Program-made: the position numbers and the translations under genes
NCBI GenBank assembly: GCA_963836915.1
Contig: CAWILH010000002.1
Coordinates: forward strand, 1,860,001-1,924,000
DNA length: 64,000 nt
Origin: Cryomorpha sp963836915
GTDB lineage: Bacteria > Bacteroidota > Bacteroidia > Flavobacteriales_D > Cryomorphaceae
Reading direction: 5' to 3'
Notes under the pieces: model-generated
Databases searched by the model: none
What the model saw: only the letters and a program-made list of their open reading frames with translations
What the model was told of the DNA's origin: nothing
Part shown: one piece after another, positions 8,454 to 15,575 of the stretch
How positions within the stretch are numbered: position 1 is the first letter of the stretch
How the letters are laid out: the number at the start of each line of letters is the position of its first letter

Positions 8454-8836
8454 GAACAGCAGGACGATGACGCCCTTCTGAACCAAGGTTTCCCGGTAGT
8501 TCCAGATGGTCTTGCTGTCGGGCACCCTGTAGCTTATCTTGAGCCCGAGGAAGCGCTGAAAACTCTTGCGGTCGGTGATCTGGAATTCCATCTGGTCATC
8601 GGAGAGGTTGTAAATGCCCTGCAATACCAAGAGCTTGAACATCATCAGGCGGTCGAAAGGAGGGCACCCACCTTTGGAACGTTCCCTGTCCGGATCGGAA
8701 AATGCCTTCTCAATGACCGGGGCAAAGATGCACCAGTCCATGTGGGCGTTGAGTTTCAGAAGGGGTCGTTCAGCTTGTTCAGCTTTTCGGGCTGGAAATG
8801 GTCATCGAAAAGACCGAGAAGATTGATATTTGCCTT
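8453..8836 (-). pseudogene. IS5-family transposase fragment (N-terminal part, frameshifted)
   Basis: On the minus strand the frame 8741-8460 reads MDWCIFAPVIEKAF, GGCPPFDRLMMFKLLVLQG, LSDDQMEFQITDRKSFQRFLGL and VPDSKTIWNYRE, the N-terminal domain of IS5/IS1182-type transposases. Upstream, in another frame, LFDDHFQPEKLNKLNDP continues the same protein; adding one C to the run near 8762 joins the two. The catalytic C-terminal half and both inverted repeats are missing. The fragment abuts the broken restriction gene at about 8453, so the two truncations probably share one deletion event. Confidence 0.8.
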
Positions 8837-8954
8837 ACTAATTAATTACGCAATAAATATCCGTAATTTCAACCGGAGAACAATGGGTATATTATTGACA
8901 ATTAATTGTTTGAATTCTGTTGGGTTTTTAGAGATTCCCTTAAATAAAGCCAAA

Positions 8955-9706
8955 ATGAACAACACAGAAACACTTGAGAAACTCAAGAGAATGCGCCTTC
9001 ACGCCATGGCGCAATTGCACAACCAGTACATGGAAAGCCAGCAATATAGCAGCTTTACCCCGGACGAATATATCGCCCTGCTCGCCGACCACCAATGGGA
9101 GTCACGCCAAAACAATAAAATACAGCGCCTACTCCAGCAGGCAGATTTTAAACAGAAGGCGACCCTGCCGGAAATAAACTACAACCAGAGCAGAAACCTG
9201 GATAAAAATGCATTTAACCGGCTGGCAGCTTTGACTTTTATAGAAAAAAGGAAAACTTCATTATAACCGGAGCTTCAGGCGTAGGAAAGAGTTATCTAGG
9301 TCAGGCCATTGGAAATCAAGCTTGTATGCAAGAGCACCGCGTGATATATACCGGTACAGCGCGCCTGTTTGGTAAGCTCAAAGTAGCCAAGGTAGATGGT
9401 ACGTATCTCAAAGAAATGAAAAAGCTCAATAAAGCACAGTTAATTATACTAGATGACTTTGGTTCACAGGAACTTGACAACTTTGCCCGCGAAACGCTCC
9501 TAGAGATCATTGATGACCGATATCAACAAACATAAACCATAATAACGTCCCAGCTTCCGGTAGCAACTTGGTACGATATAAGAGGAGAAGGCACGATTGC
9601 AGACGCCATACTGGACAGGATCGTGAACTCTTCGCACAGATTAGAGCTCAAAGGTGAGTCCATGAGAAAAGCCATTAAAACAGTAGAATCAAACAAAAAT
9701 AATTAG
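8955..9706 (+). pseudogene. istB: Degenerate IS21-family istB
   Basis: Three pieces of one IstB are present. ATG 8955 opens MNNTETLEKLKRMRLHAMA, the usual IstB N-terminus. A lost A near 9246-9252 breaks the frame just before Walker A (GASGVGKS). The next frame carries ILDDFGSQ (Walker B) and then a TAA at 9533-9535 in place of a sense codon, after which TIITSQLPVATWYDIRGEG and DAILDRIVNSSHRLELKGESMRK follow in the same frame to TAG 9704-9706. No istA is upstream, where the IS5 fragment lies. It comes from a different element than the intact istB at 4511. Confidence 0.88.
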
Positions 9707-9726
9707 TACAATTGCAGGTCTTTTAA

Positions 9727-9772
9727 AGTGGCACCATTACTCCGAAATGAGTGGCACCGCCCGACCGAAATA
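9727..9772 (+). repeat. Right-end terminal repeats of the degenerate IS21 element
   Basis: Two tandem copies of a 23-base unit, AGTGGCACCATTACTCCGAA ATG (9727-9749) and AGTGGCACCGCCCGACCGAA ATA (9750-9772), lie 20 bp after the istB remnant. Repeated subterminal sites are typical of IS21 ends, so this probably marks the right edge of the dead element. The region 9773-10029 contains no gene; TACTTTGCAG near 9831 resembles a Bacteroidota -7 box but is not followed by an obvious start. Confidence 0.65.
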
Positions 9773-10029
9773 GCCAACTGTGGGAATAAGCGACTTTTAC
9801 CCTCAGGATAATTAAAGAACTGTTTGTACTTTGCAGTACGGTTCTGCCTATGCTGGGCGCACACAAAACCTAAGAAAAAATGGGGCGGAAAGTTCGGCTA
9901 GCTAGCCTAGTTCTTCAAAGCTAAGTTTCGTCTAGGTGGACATAAAAGTCCTCTCAAAAGCCCCACGTATCTTAGCCAAACCGTTAAAGCGCATTTGATG
10001 TAGACCTAGAAAAGACCGATATTTGAATT

Positions 10030-10251
10030 ATGAATTTGAAACAATACATCACAATCGACCCCAACAAACGATTTGGACGTCCCATTTTGATTGGTACCAG
10101 GATTTCGGTATCCGATATTCTCAACTGGTTGGGTAATGGGATGACTAAGGAGTCGATCCTGAAAGACTTTCCCGAGTTAACCGAGCCGATGATCAATGCA
10201 GCATTGTTTTATGCAGCATCAAGACAAGATCACCTTGGCTTTGCTTCATGA
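10030..10251 (+). CDS. DUF433 protein, probable antitoxin
   Basis: A 73-residue DUF433 protein. The sequence YITIDPNKRFGRPILIGTRI at the start followed by SVSDILNWLGNGMTKESILKDFPELT is the diagnostic core, a VapB-like helix-turn-helix, and the ending YAASRQDH is also typical. DUF433 genes usually precede a DUF5615 PIN-like gene and are thought to be antitoxins that repress the pair. The next gene is exactly that and overlaps by 4 bp (ATGA). Function is by family and context only. Confidence 0.88.
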   Translation: MNLKQYITIDPNKRFGRPILIGTRISVSDILNWLGNGMTKESILKDFPELTEPMINAALFYAASRQDHLGFAS

Positions 10252-10592
10252 AGTTACTGTTTGACCAAAATATTTCATTTCGAATACTTCGGAGAATCGA
10301 ATCCCATTTTCCAACAGCAACCCAAGTTCGACTTGAAGGATTAGAGAATTCTTCGGACAAAGAAATATGGGAATATACCAGAGACAATGATTTCTTAATC
10401 GTAACCTTCGATTCTGACTTTTACGAATTCTCAGTGATTTGGGGATCTCCACCGAAAATAGTCTGGCTAAAAAGCTTCAATCAAATGACTAACGCCATTG
10501 CAGATTTGATTATTGACAGCAAGGGGTCAATCATGGACTTTGCAAATGATTCATCAATTGACTGTCTAGAAGTAATAAAAAACGCGTCCTAA
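10248..10592 (+). CDS. DUF5615 PIN-like protein, probable toxin
   Basis: A 114-residue PIN-fold protein of the DUF5615 family. Conserved acidic positions are visible: LLFDQNIS (Asp6), SSDKEIWEYTRDNDFLIVT and FDSDF, which would form the metal-binding site of a PIN-type ribonuclease. It is coupled to the DUF433 gene by a 4-bp overlap. Family members are taken to be toxin nucleases, but few have been tested. Length and motifs look intact. Confidence 0.87.
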   Translation: MKLLFDQNISFRILRRIESHFPTATQVRLEGLENSSDKEIWEYTRDNDFLIVTFDSDFYEFSVIWGSPPKIVWLKSFNQMTNAIADLIIDSKGSIMDFANDSSIDCLEVIKNAS

Positions 10593-10613
10593 TCGAGTAG
10601 ACGGCTCCGCCCC

Positions 10614-10770
10614 TAATTAGAGTCTGTCCATAGAGTCCGCTATCTGCCTTGCACTTGTTCTAAAAACAGTCGTCCCGCTCGAGCGGGACTCCCTGATTTT
10701 TAGAACTGCGTTCTCGTTGCTATCGAACTCTTTGATCCAGCCACCCGACTGTATTGACAGACTCTAATTA
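10614..10770 (+). mobile_element. MITE-like palindromic element with nested hairpins
   Basis: TAATTAGAGTCTGTC (10614-10628) is matched by its exact reverse complement at 10756-10770. Inside, AGAGTCCGCTATC (about 10633) pairs imperfectly with GCTATCGAACTCT (about 10719), GTTCTAAAAA (10657-10666) pairs with TTTTTAGAAC (10697-10706), and the centre is a perfect 18-base palindrome, GTCCCGCTCGAGCGGGAC (10672-10689). The 157-bp unit has no ORF. Its terminal repeats and possible TTA/TAA duplication fit a non-autonomous transposon (MITE), perhaps mobilised by an IS5-type enzyme. A strong bidirectional terminator core is also possible. Confidence 0.7.
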
Positions 10771-10816
10771 TGCCGGCGCCACTGGATCGGAAATCTAAGC
10801 GCATTCCACCCGGGTG

Positions 10817-10876
10817 AGGGATTCTGTTTATGAGAAATTTGGAGTGGAACTGGAACGGGATGTGAATATTATCTAA
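10817..10876 (+). pseudogene. murB: C-terminal scrap of murB
   Basis: From 10826 the frame reads VYEKFGVELERDVNII and stops at TAA 10874-10876. This is the usual last helix and strand of UDP-N-acetylenolpyruvoylglucosamine reductase (family pattern V.EKFGVELE.EV.I.). Upstream there is no further homology, so only about 18 codons are left. It suggests that a deletion or the MITE insertion removed the rest of a murB copy, or that the island is fused next to a former murB end. Short match, hence moderate confidence. Confidence 0.5.
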
Positions 10877-11032
10877 GGTAGCAAGTGACTGGTGAAGACC
10901 TGCGCAGGGAAGAAAGCCATAACAATATAGGGGAAGAAACCTTGGAGCAGTAAAACACCGTATTTCGAGATACCCGCATCTAGGGGTGAACTAAATTTAG
11001 CTTTCCAGCGACTAGTTCATAATAAAAACCAA

Positions 11033-11068
11033 GGGTTTACCCTAGGAATTAAAATGGGGTATTTTCCC
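11033..11068 (+). promoter_or_regulatory. Pair of GGG-Nx-CCC inverted-repeat sites upstream of the kinase gene
   Basis: GGGTTTACCC (11033-11042) and GGGTATTTTCCC (11057-11068) lie 24 bp apart, about 140 bp before the kinase start. A third, GGGCAAACCC, lies at 13814-13823, just after the response-regulator gene. Small GGG/CCC dyads are candidate sites for the LuxR-type regulator encoded here. The rest of 10877-11204 has no gene. Function is inferred. Confidence 0.35.
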
Positions 11069-11204
11069 TGATTCCATCTGATACCATTAACAAGAACTTC
11101 GTGAAATAAACTTTTTAGTCTACATTGTTTGATGGTCGCGCCAATAATTTGACCCAATGAATCTCGAATAAGGAAGCCTTTAAACGAACCAATCTCATAT
11201 TTAG

Positions 11205-13165
11205 ATGAATATGACAGCCAAGATTTCTGCGATCCTTTTACTATGTAACATCATGGTTATTAACAGCGTTTCGGCTCAAAGCGAAACTCTGCGAAATGTA
11301 TATCAGATGCTTGATACTGCCAAAGGCAATATTGAAATTGCAGATGCCCATGCGGCGATCTCTTGGGCTTTAGTGGACACTGATTTTGATTTGGCCGAAG
11401 CGCATTTAGATACAGCCAATACTATTTTTGACCATGAAAACGATTCATACGGTATAGCCACGACCCAGTACCAGAAAGGGCTGATGAACAGAAAAAGGGG
11501 GCGATATGCGGAAGCGCTCGTCAATTTTGATAGGTACATGGCTTACGCAGATACTATTCCAGATAGAGAGAGGGTGCAGGGATGGCCTATTATTGTGGAT
11601 TTCAATATGGTGTGATCTATGAGGAGCAAGGTGATTATGAAAGAGCGTTAAGAACGTTTTTCTCACTGCTGGAACAGGATAAATTTGAAGCCGGTAAATC
11701 CGACCAGAGCAATTTGCACAATAGCATAGGGATTCTATTCAATAAACTGGAGAAATACAGTGAATCCAAGAAGCATTTCCAGCTTGCGCTAGACTTTATT
11801 GACAGTGACGAGTCTGTGGACAGAGCCAACATATATGGTAATTTATCTGATTTGTACGCGGCCGAAGGTGATTTTGATGTCGCGCGCGAATACTCTTTAA
11901 AATCTATCAAAATATTTGAATCCCTTGATCATAATTTTGGGATTGCGCATGGCTATTTAGACATGGGCATGATAGGCTTGATGCAAAATGATTTCAGCGA
12001 TGCAGAGCGCTATACCAAAATGGCAAAAGAAATTTTTGAAACGAACGACTATAGGGATAAGAAATTGGCATATGTGCACTTGGGGGAAATATTATTTGCC
12101 ATGTCCAAAATAAATGACGCAGAAGCTTATTTTAAAAAGGCTTTGTCCCTTAATCTTGAGCTGACCAATAAAATGAATGCCCATAAGGGCCTGGCAAAAA
12201 TATACCGACTAAAAAAAGAATATGTCGCAGCGCTGGACAATTATGAAAAATACAGCGATACAAAGGATAGTTTATCAGGAATTGAAACCATAAAAAATAT
12301 AAACAGGCTCCAATTTCAATATGAAACCGCTCAAAAAGATAAGGAAATAACCGAACAAGACCTGACTATAAAAGAACAGGAAAATACCATATTGATCAAT
12401 GAAGCCAAAGCTACTCGAATTATGCTGGTGGCTTTTCTGGCGCTAGGAGCGTTAGTCTTTTTGTTTTTCTATTACCGGCAAAGACAAAAATTAAAAAACA
12501 AAGAGATAGAAGCATTAAAAGTAAGTCAAGAACTAACGAAACTGGAAGCACTCATAGAAGGAGAAGAAAATGAAAGACAAAGACTTGCCCAAGATCTACA
12601 CGATGGAATAAACGGAGATTTATCTGTGATCAAATACAAGATTACATCTATCGATAAAAAGAAACTGGATGCGGAAGAATCAGAAGAATACACTATGGCA
12701 ATTTCAATGCTCGATAATGCTATTGAACAGGTAAGAAGTATTTCCCATGACCTGGCTCCACCTTCGTTGCAAAATTACAATATAGTAGAAGCTATATCTC
12801 AATACTGCTTGAAAATCGCTTCGGGAAGCGATCTCCAGATTAATTTTCAAAACTATGGTGAAGTCGTTAAAATACCAACCGATCTAGAAACAGCGATCTA
12901 TAGAATCACCCAAGAATTAGTAAATAATTCGCTGAAGCACGCTGATGCCAATATAATTTTGGTACAAATTAATTTCCATGAAAGTGCGCTTCATGTTTCA
13001 GTGCAGGACGATGGCAAAGGGTATGATCATACGGTCAAAAAAACAGGTCTGGGGCTAAATAATATAATTTCCAGAACAGAATTTTTAGGCGCAGAATTAC
13101 ATGTAGAATCGTCAGATCAAGGAACACTTACCACGATAGATGTGAATTTTAAAACTCAAACATGA
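11205..13165 (+). pseudogene. TPR sensor histidine kinase (HisKA_3), one frame break
   Basis: The gene reads in two frames: 11205-11615 (signal peptide ending SVSAQ, first TPR-like helices) and 11582-13165. Adding one G to the GGG run at 11579-11581 joins them into about 650 residues. Order: signal peptide, periplasmic TPR repeats (GDYERALRTFF, ALDFIDSDESVDRANIYGNLSDLY), coiled coil, one membrane helix (IMLVAFLALGALVFLFFYY), HisKA_3 with phospho-acceptor His in LAQDLHDGINGD (near 12600), and HATPase_c (ITQELVNNSLKHA, DDGKGYD, GLGLNNI). It overlaps the response regulator by 4 bp. The break may be real or an assembly error; every other domain is intact. Confidence 0.85.
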
Positions 13166-13791
13166 TTAAAGTAGCCATTCTTGATGATTATAATTTGGTA
13201 CTCGAAGGAATTGCATCCATGCTATCGAAGCAAAAGAGCATTAAATTGGTAAAGGCTGTAAACCGGGGGGAGAAGCTGCTGGATTATCTGCAAGAAAGTC
13301 TTCCCGATGTATTGCTCTTGGATATAAGCCTACCAGATATTTCTGGACTTGACCTATGCAAAGTGATCTCGAAAAAATATCCCAAAATAGCTATCGTCGC
13401 ACTCTCCAACTATAATGAATCTGGCTTTATCAAAAACATGATGAAAAATGGTGCTTTGGGATATCTTCAAAAAAACACATCAAAAGAAGAGCTGATTGAA
13501 GCAATTAAAACCGTGCATGGAGGCGATGATTATTTACCTACAGCCTTAAGGAACAAACTATTGAGCGAAAGTTTGGGAAAGCCTTCTACTTCCTTTATTC
13601 CAGTATTGACCCGCAGGGAAAAAGAGATATTGGAATGTATCTCAAACCAAATGATAAACAGCGAAATAGCAGAAAAGCTCTTTATTAGTATAAAAACGGT
13701 AGAAGCACATAGAAATAATCTGCTCCAAAAATTGGATGTTCGAAATACGGCAGGACTTATCAAAGTTGCCATGGACAAGGGACTCTTATAA
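13162..13791 (+). CDS. LuxR/NarL-type response regulator
   Basis: A 209-residue two-component regulator. The receiver domain has acidic pocket LDDYN (Asp8/9), the phospho-acceptor Asp54 in VLLLDISLPD and the switch region VALSNYN. After a linker, the C-terminal GerE-type helix-turn-helix reads LTRREKEILECISNQMINSEIA and LFISIKTVEAHRNNLLQKLDV. It is translationally coupled to the kinase gene upstream (4-bp overlap), so it is the cognate partner. GGG/CCC dyads before the kinase and after this gene are possible targets. The gene controlled by the pair is unknown. Confidence 0.93.
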   Translation: MIKVAILDDYNLVLEGIASMLSKQKSIKLVKAVNRGEKLLDYLQESLPDVLLLDISLPDISGLDLCKVISKKYPKIAIVALSNYNESGFIKNMMKNGALGYLQKNTSKEELIEAIKTVHGGDDYLPTALRNKLLSESLGKPSTSFIPVLTRREKEILECISNQMINSEIAEKLFISIKTVEAHRNNLLQKLDVRNTAGLIKVAMDKGLL

Positions 13792-13813
13792 TGACTTAAA
13801 AGCGGCTATACCC

Positions 13814-13823
13814 GGGCAAACCC
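13814..13823 (+). promoter_or_regulatory. GGGCAAACCC dyad after the response regulator
   Basis: This matches the GGG-N4-CCC form of the dyad upstream of the kinase operon (GGGTTTACCC). A larger inverted repeat CCCC-TAATTTGAGATT-GGGG (13820-13839 region) overlaps it. It lies about 100 bp before a short signal-peptide-like ORF at 13922. It may be a regulator site or just a weak hairpin. Confidence 0.3.
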
Positions 13824-13921
13824 CTAATTTGAGATTGGGGCATTATACCAGATAAAACAAGCATAAGAAGTGAAGACGTGAACGCTCTGCGAATAATGCA
13901 GAACTCTCAACCCTTATTCTC

Positions 13922-14023
13922 ATGACAAAATCAATAATCGCTTTCGTTATTATCCTTTTGGCTCTGTTAGCTCCAAGCCAAGAACACTGCCTTTTCAATG
14001 CTTCTAGCAAATTTGCTTTCTGA
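13922..14023 (+). CDS. Small secreted-type peptide or truncated gene start
   Basis: A 33-codon ORF, MTKSIIAFVIILLALLAPSQ and 13 more residues, ending in TGA at 14021. The first 20 residues have the Lys-plus-hydrophobic form of a signal peptide or single membrane anchor. It ends just before the degenerate repeat array, so it may be the 5' remnant of a larger exported protein cut by the array. No clear ribosome site was seen. It could be noise. Confidence 0.3.
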   Translation: MTKSIIAFVIILLALLAPSQEHCLFNASSKFAF

Positions 14024-14050
14024 GATATCGGAGATGATTACGGCGATAAC

Positions 14051-14822
14051 GCTGCAAGCTTCTAGCTGCAAGCTGCAAGAAGTGAGTCGCAGGAGAAGTC
14101 GCGGGAGAAGTCGCTGGAGAAAGTCGCAAGGGGCGAGTCGCTAGGAGTGAGAATTGAAGCTGCAAGCTTTTAGCTGCAAGCTGCAAGCAATGAGTCGCGC
14201 GAGAAGTTGCAAGGGGCGAGTCGCTAGGAGTGAGAATTGAAGCTGCTAGCTTTTAGCCGCAAGCTGCAAGCAATGAGTCGCGCGAGAAGCTGCGGGAGAA
14301 GTCGCTGGAGAAAGTCGCAAGGGGCGAGTCGCTAGGAGTGAGAATTGAAGCTGCTAGCTTTTAGCTGCAAGATGTGAGTCGCGGGAGAAGTCGCGGGAGA
14401 AGTCGCTGGAGAAAATCGCAAGGGGCGAGTCGCTAGGAGTGAGAATTAAAGCTGCAAGCTTTTAACTGCAAGCTGTGAGTCGCGGGAGAAGTCGCAAGGG
14501 GCGAGTCGCTAGGAGTGAGAATTAAAGCTGCAAGCTTTTAGCTGCAAGCTGCAAGCAATGAGTCGCGCGAGAAGCTGCGGGAGAAGTCGCTGGAGAAAGT
14601 CGCAAGGGGCGAGTCGCTAGGAGTGAGAATTGAAGCTGCTAGCTTTTAGCTGCAAGCTGCAAGAAGTGAGTCGCGGGAGAAGCCGCGGGAGAAGTCGCAA
14701 GGGGCGAGTCGCTAGGAGTGAGAATTGAAGCTGCAAGCTTTTAGCTGCAAGATGTGAGTCGCGGGAGAAGTCAGAATTAATGCTGCGAGCCTTTAGCTTA
14801 AAGGACGAGTAGCGGGAGCAGT
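14051..14822 (+). repeat. Degenerate modular repeat array (AGTCGC/AGCTGCA words)
   Basis: Seven modules share the core GAATT(G/A)AAGCTGC, at about 14151, 14234, 14342, 14443, 14519, 14628 and 14722 (spacings 76-109 bp), with a decayed eighth at about 14773. Each is built from short words: AGCTGCA, AGCTTTT, AGTCGCGGGAGA, AGTCGCTGGAGAA, AGTCGCAAGGGGCG and AGTCGCTAGGAGTG, mostly 7 or 14 bases. Modules differ by the number of AGTCGC words. There is no constant repeat/unique spacer pattern, so it is not CRISPR, and no coding frame holds. It fills the gene-free stretch between the accessory island and the core genes; 14823-14926 shows nothing else. Confidence 0.92.
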
Positions 14823-14926
14823 AGAAAGTTTGTTAAAGGTAGGAGTGGGTGCTGACGTATGTTTTGGGATTTTCAGGTGAGTTTTGATAGGAAGGTCGAA
14901 TTTTAATGGGGAAATTATGGTTTTCC

Positions 14927-15535
14927 TTAAGCCTTATCGGAAGATTTGGATTTGTCGGAATTAGTGGCTTTTGCTTTCGGCCCGTCCGCCTTAGTTGATT
15001 TACTAGCCTTCTTAACTTCTGTAGATTCTTTCTTGGTTTTCGTTTTATTATCAGCGGCTATGGCTTCTTCTTTTTTCTTGTCGCCATCTGCTGTTTCTGG
15101 ATCTTGAGCTGCGCCTTCCTGAGCTGCTTCTTCTTCGGTAGGTTCTTCTTCCGAAAAGTCGAGCAAACTGTTCTTGTGCAGCAGATTATACCACTTCACC
15201 ACTTTCTTGATGTCAGAGATGTAGACACGATCTTCGTCATGCTCGGGAAGCACTTCGCTCATGAAAGCCCTAAGGCTTTCATTATCGTTCAGCTCAATGT
15301 CGATGAGCTCGCCATTATAGCGTTCATATGATTTCTCTAAAACCTTTGCAAGCGGCTCATCGCCATCTTCTACATAGATCGAAATGTCTGAAAGCGTACT
15401 CACACGTTGGGTTTGTCCGATAGAAACTTTTTTGCCATCGAGCAATGAGATGGCCACTACCCCGCCGCGCGATTGGCTAAGAACCTTGTAGAGTCCTGGC
15501 TTGCCAGAAATTGAAAGAATTTTAGTTAAGTCCAT
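14927..15535 (-). CDS. DUF5606 domain protein with charged C-terminal tail
   Basis: A 202-residue Bacteroidota protein. Residues 1-127 form the DUF5606 core (DLTKILSISGKPGLYKVLSQ, VEDGDEPLAKVLEKSYE, DRVYISDIKKVVKWYNLL). Residues 130-202 are a low-complexity tail: first Glu-rich (EEEPTEEEAAQEGAAQ), then Lys/Ala/Ser-rich (KKASKSTKADGPKAKA), likely disordered. The family has no proven function; it is widespread and soluble, with no signal peptide. It is the first conserved gene after the repeat array. Confidence 0.88.
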   Translation of the reverse strand: MDLTKILSISGKPGLYKVLSQSRGGVVAISLLDGKKVSIGQTQRVSTLSDISIYVEDGDEPLAKVLEKSYERYNGELIDIELNDNESLRAFMSEVLPEHDEDRVYISDIKKVVKWYNLLHKNSLLDFSEEEPTEEEAAQEGAAQDPETADGDKKKEEAIAADNKTKTKKESTEVKKASKSTKADGPKAKATNSDKSKSSDKA

Positions 15536-15575
15536 TACATATCAAAATTGGTCGGCAAAGCTAAGCACTCCTGCG

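Noticed and set aside
8614..8826. Plus-strand frame across the IS5 fragment
   Set aside because: Antisense shadow; the minus strand has clear transposase homology.
8742..8954. N-terminal extension of the istB remnant from 8742
   Set aside because: Residues before the ATG at 8955 come from the IS5 fragment and spacer; IstB similarity begins at MNNTETLEKL.
14051..14822. CRISPR array or retron RNA
   Set aside because: No constant repeat with unique spacers, no cas genes, and no reverse transcriptase nearby; unit lengths vary from 76 to 109 bp.
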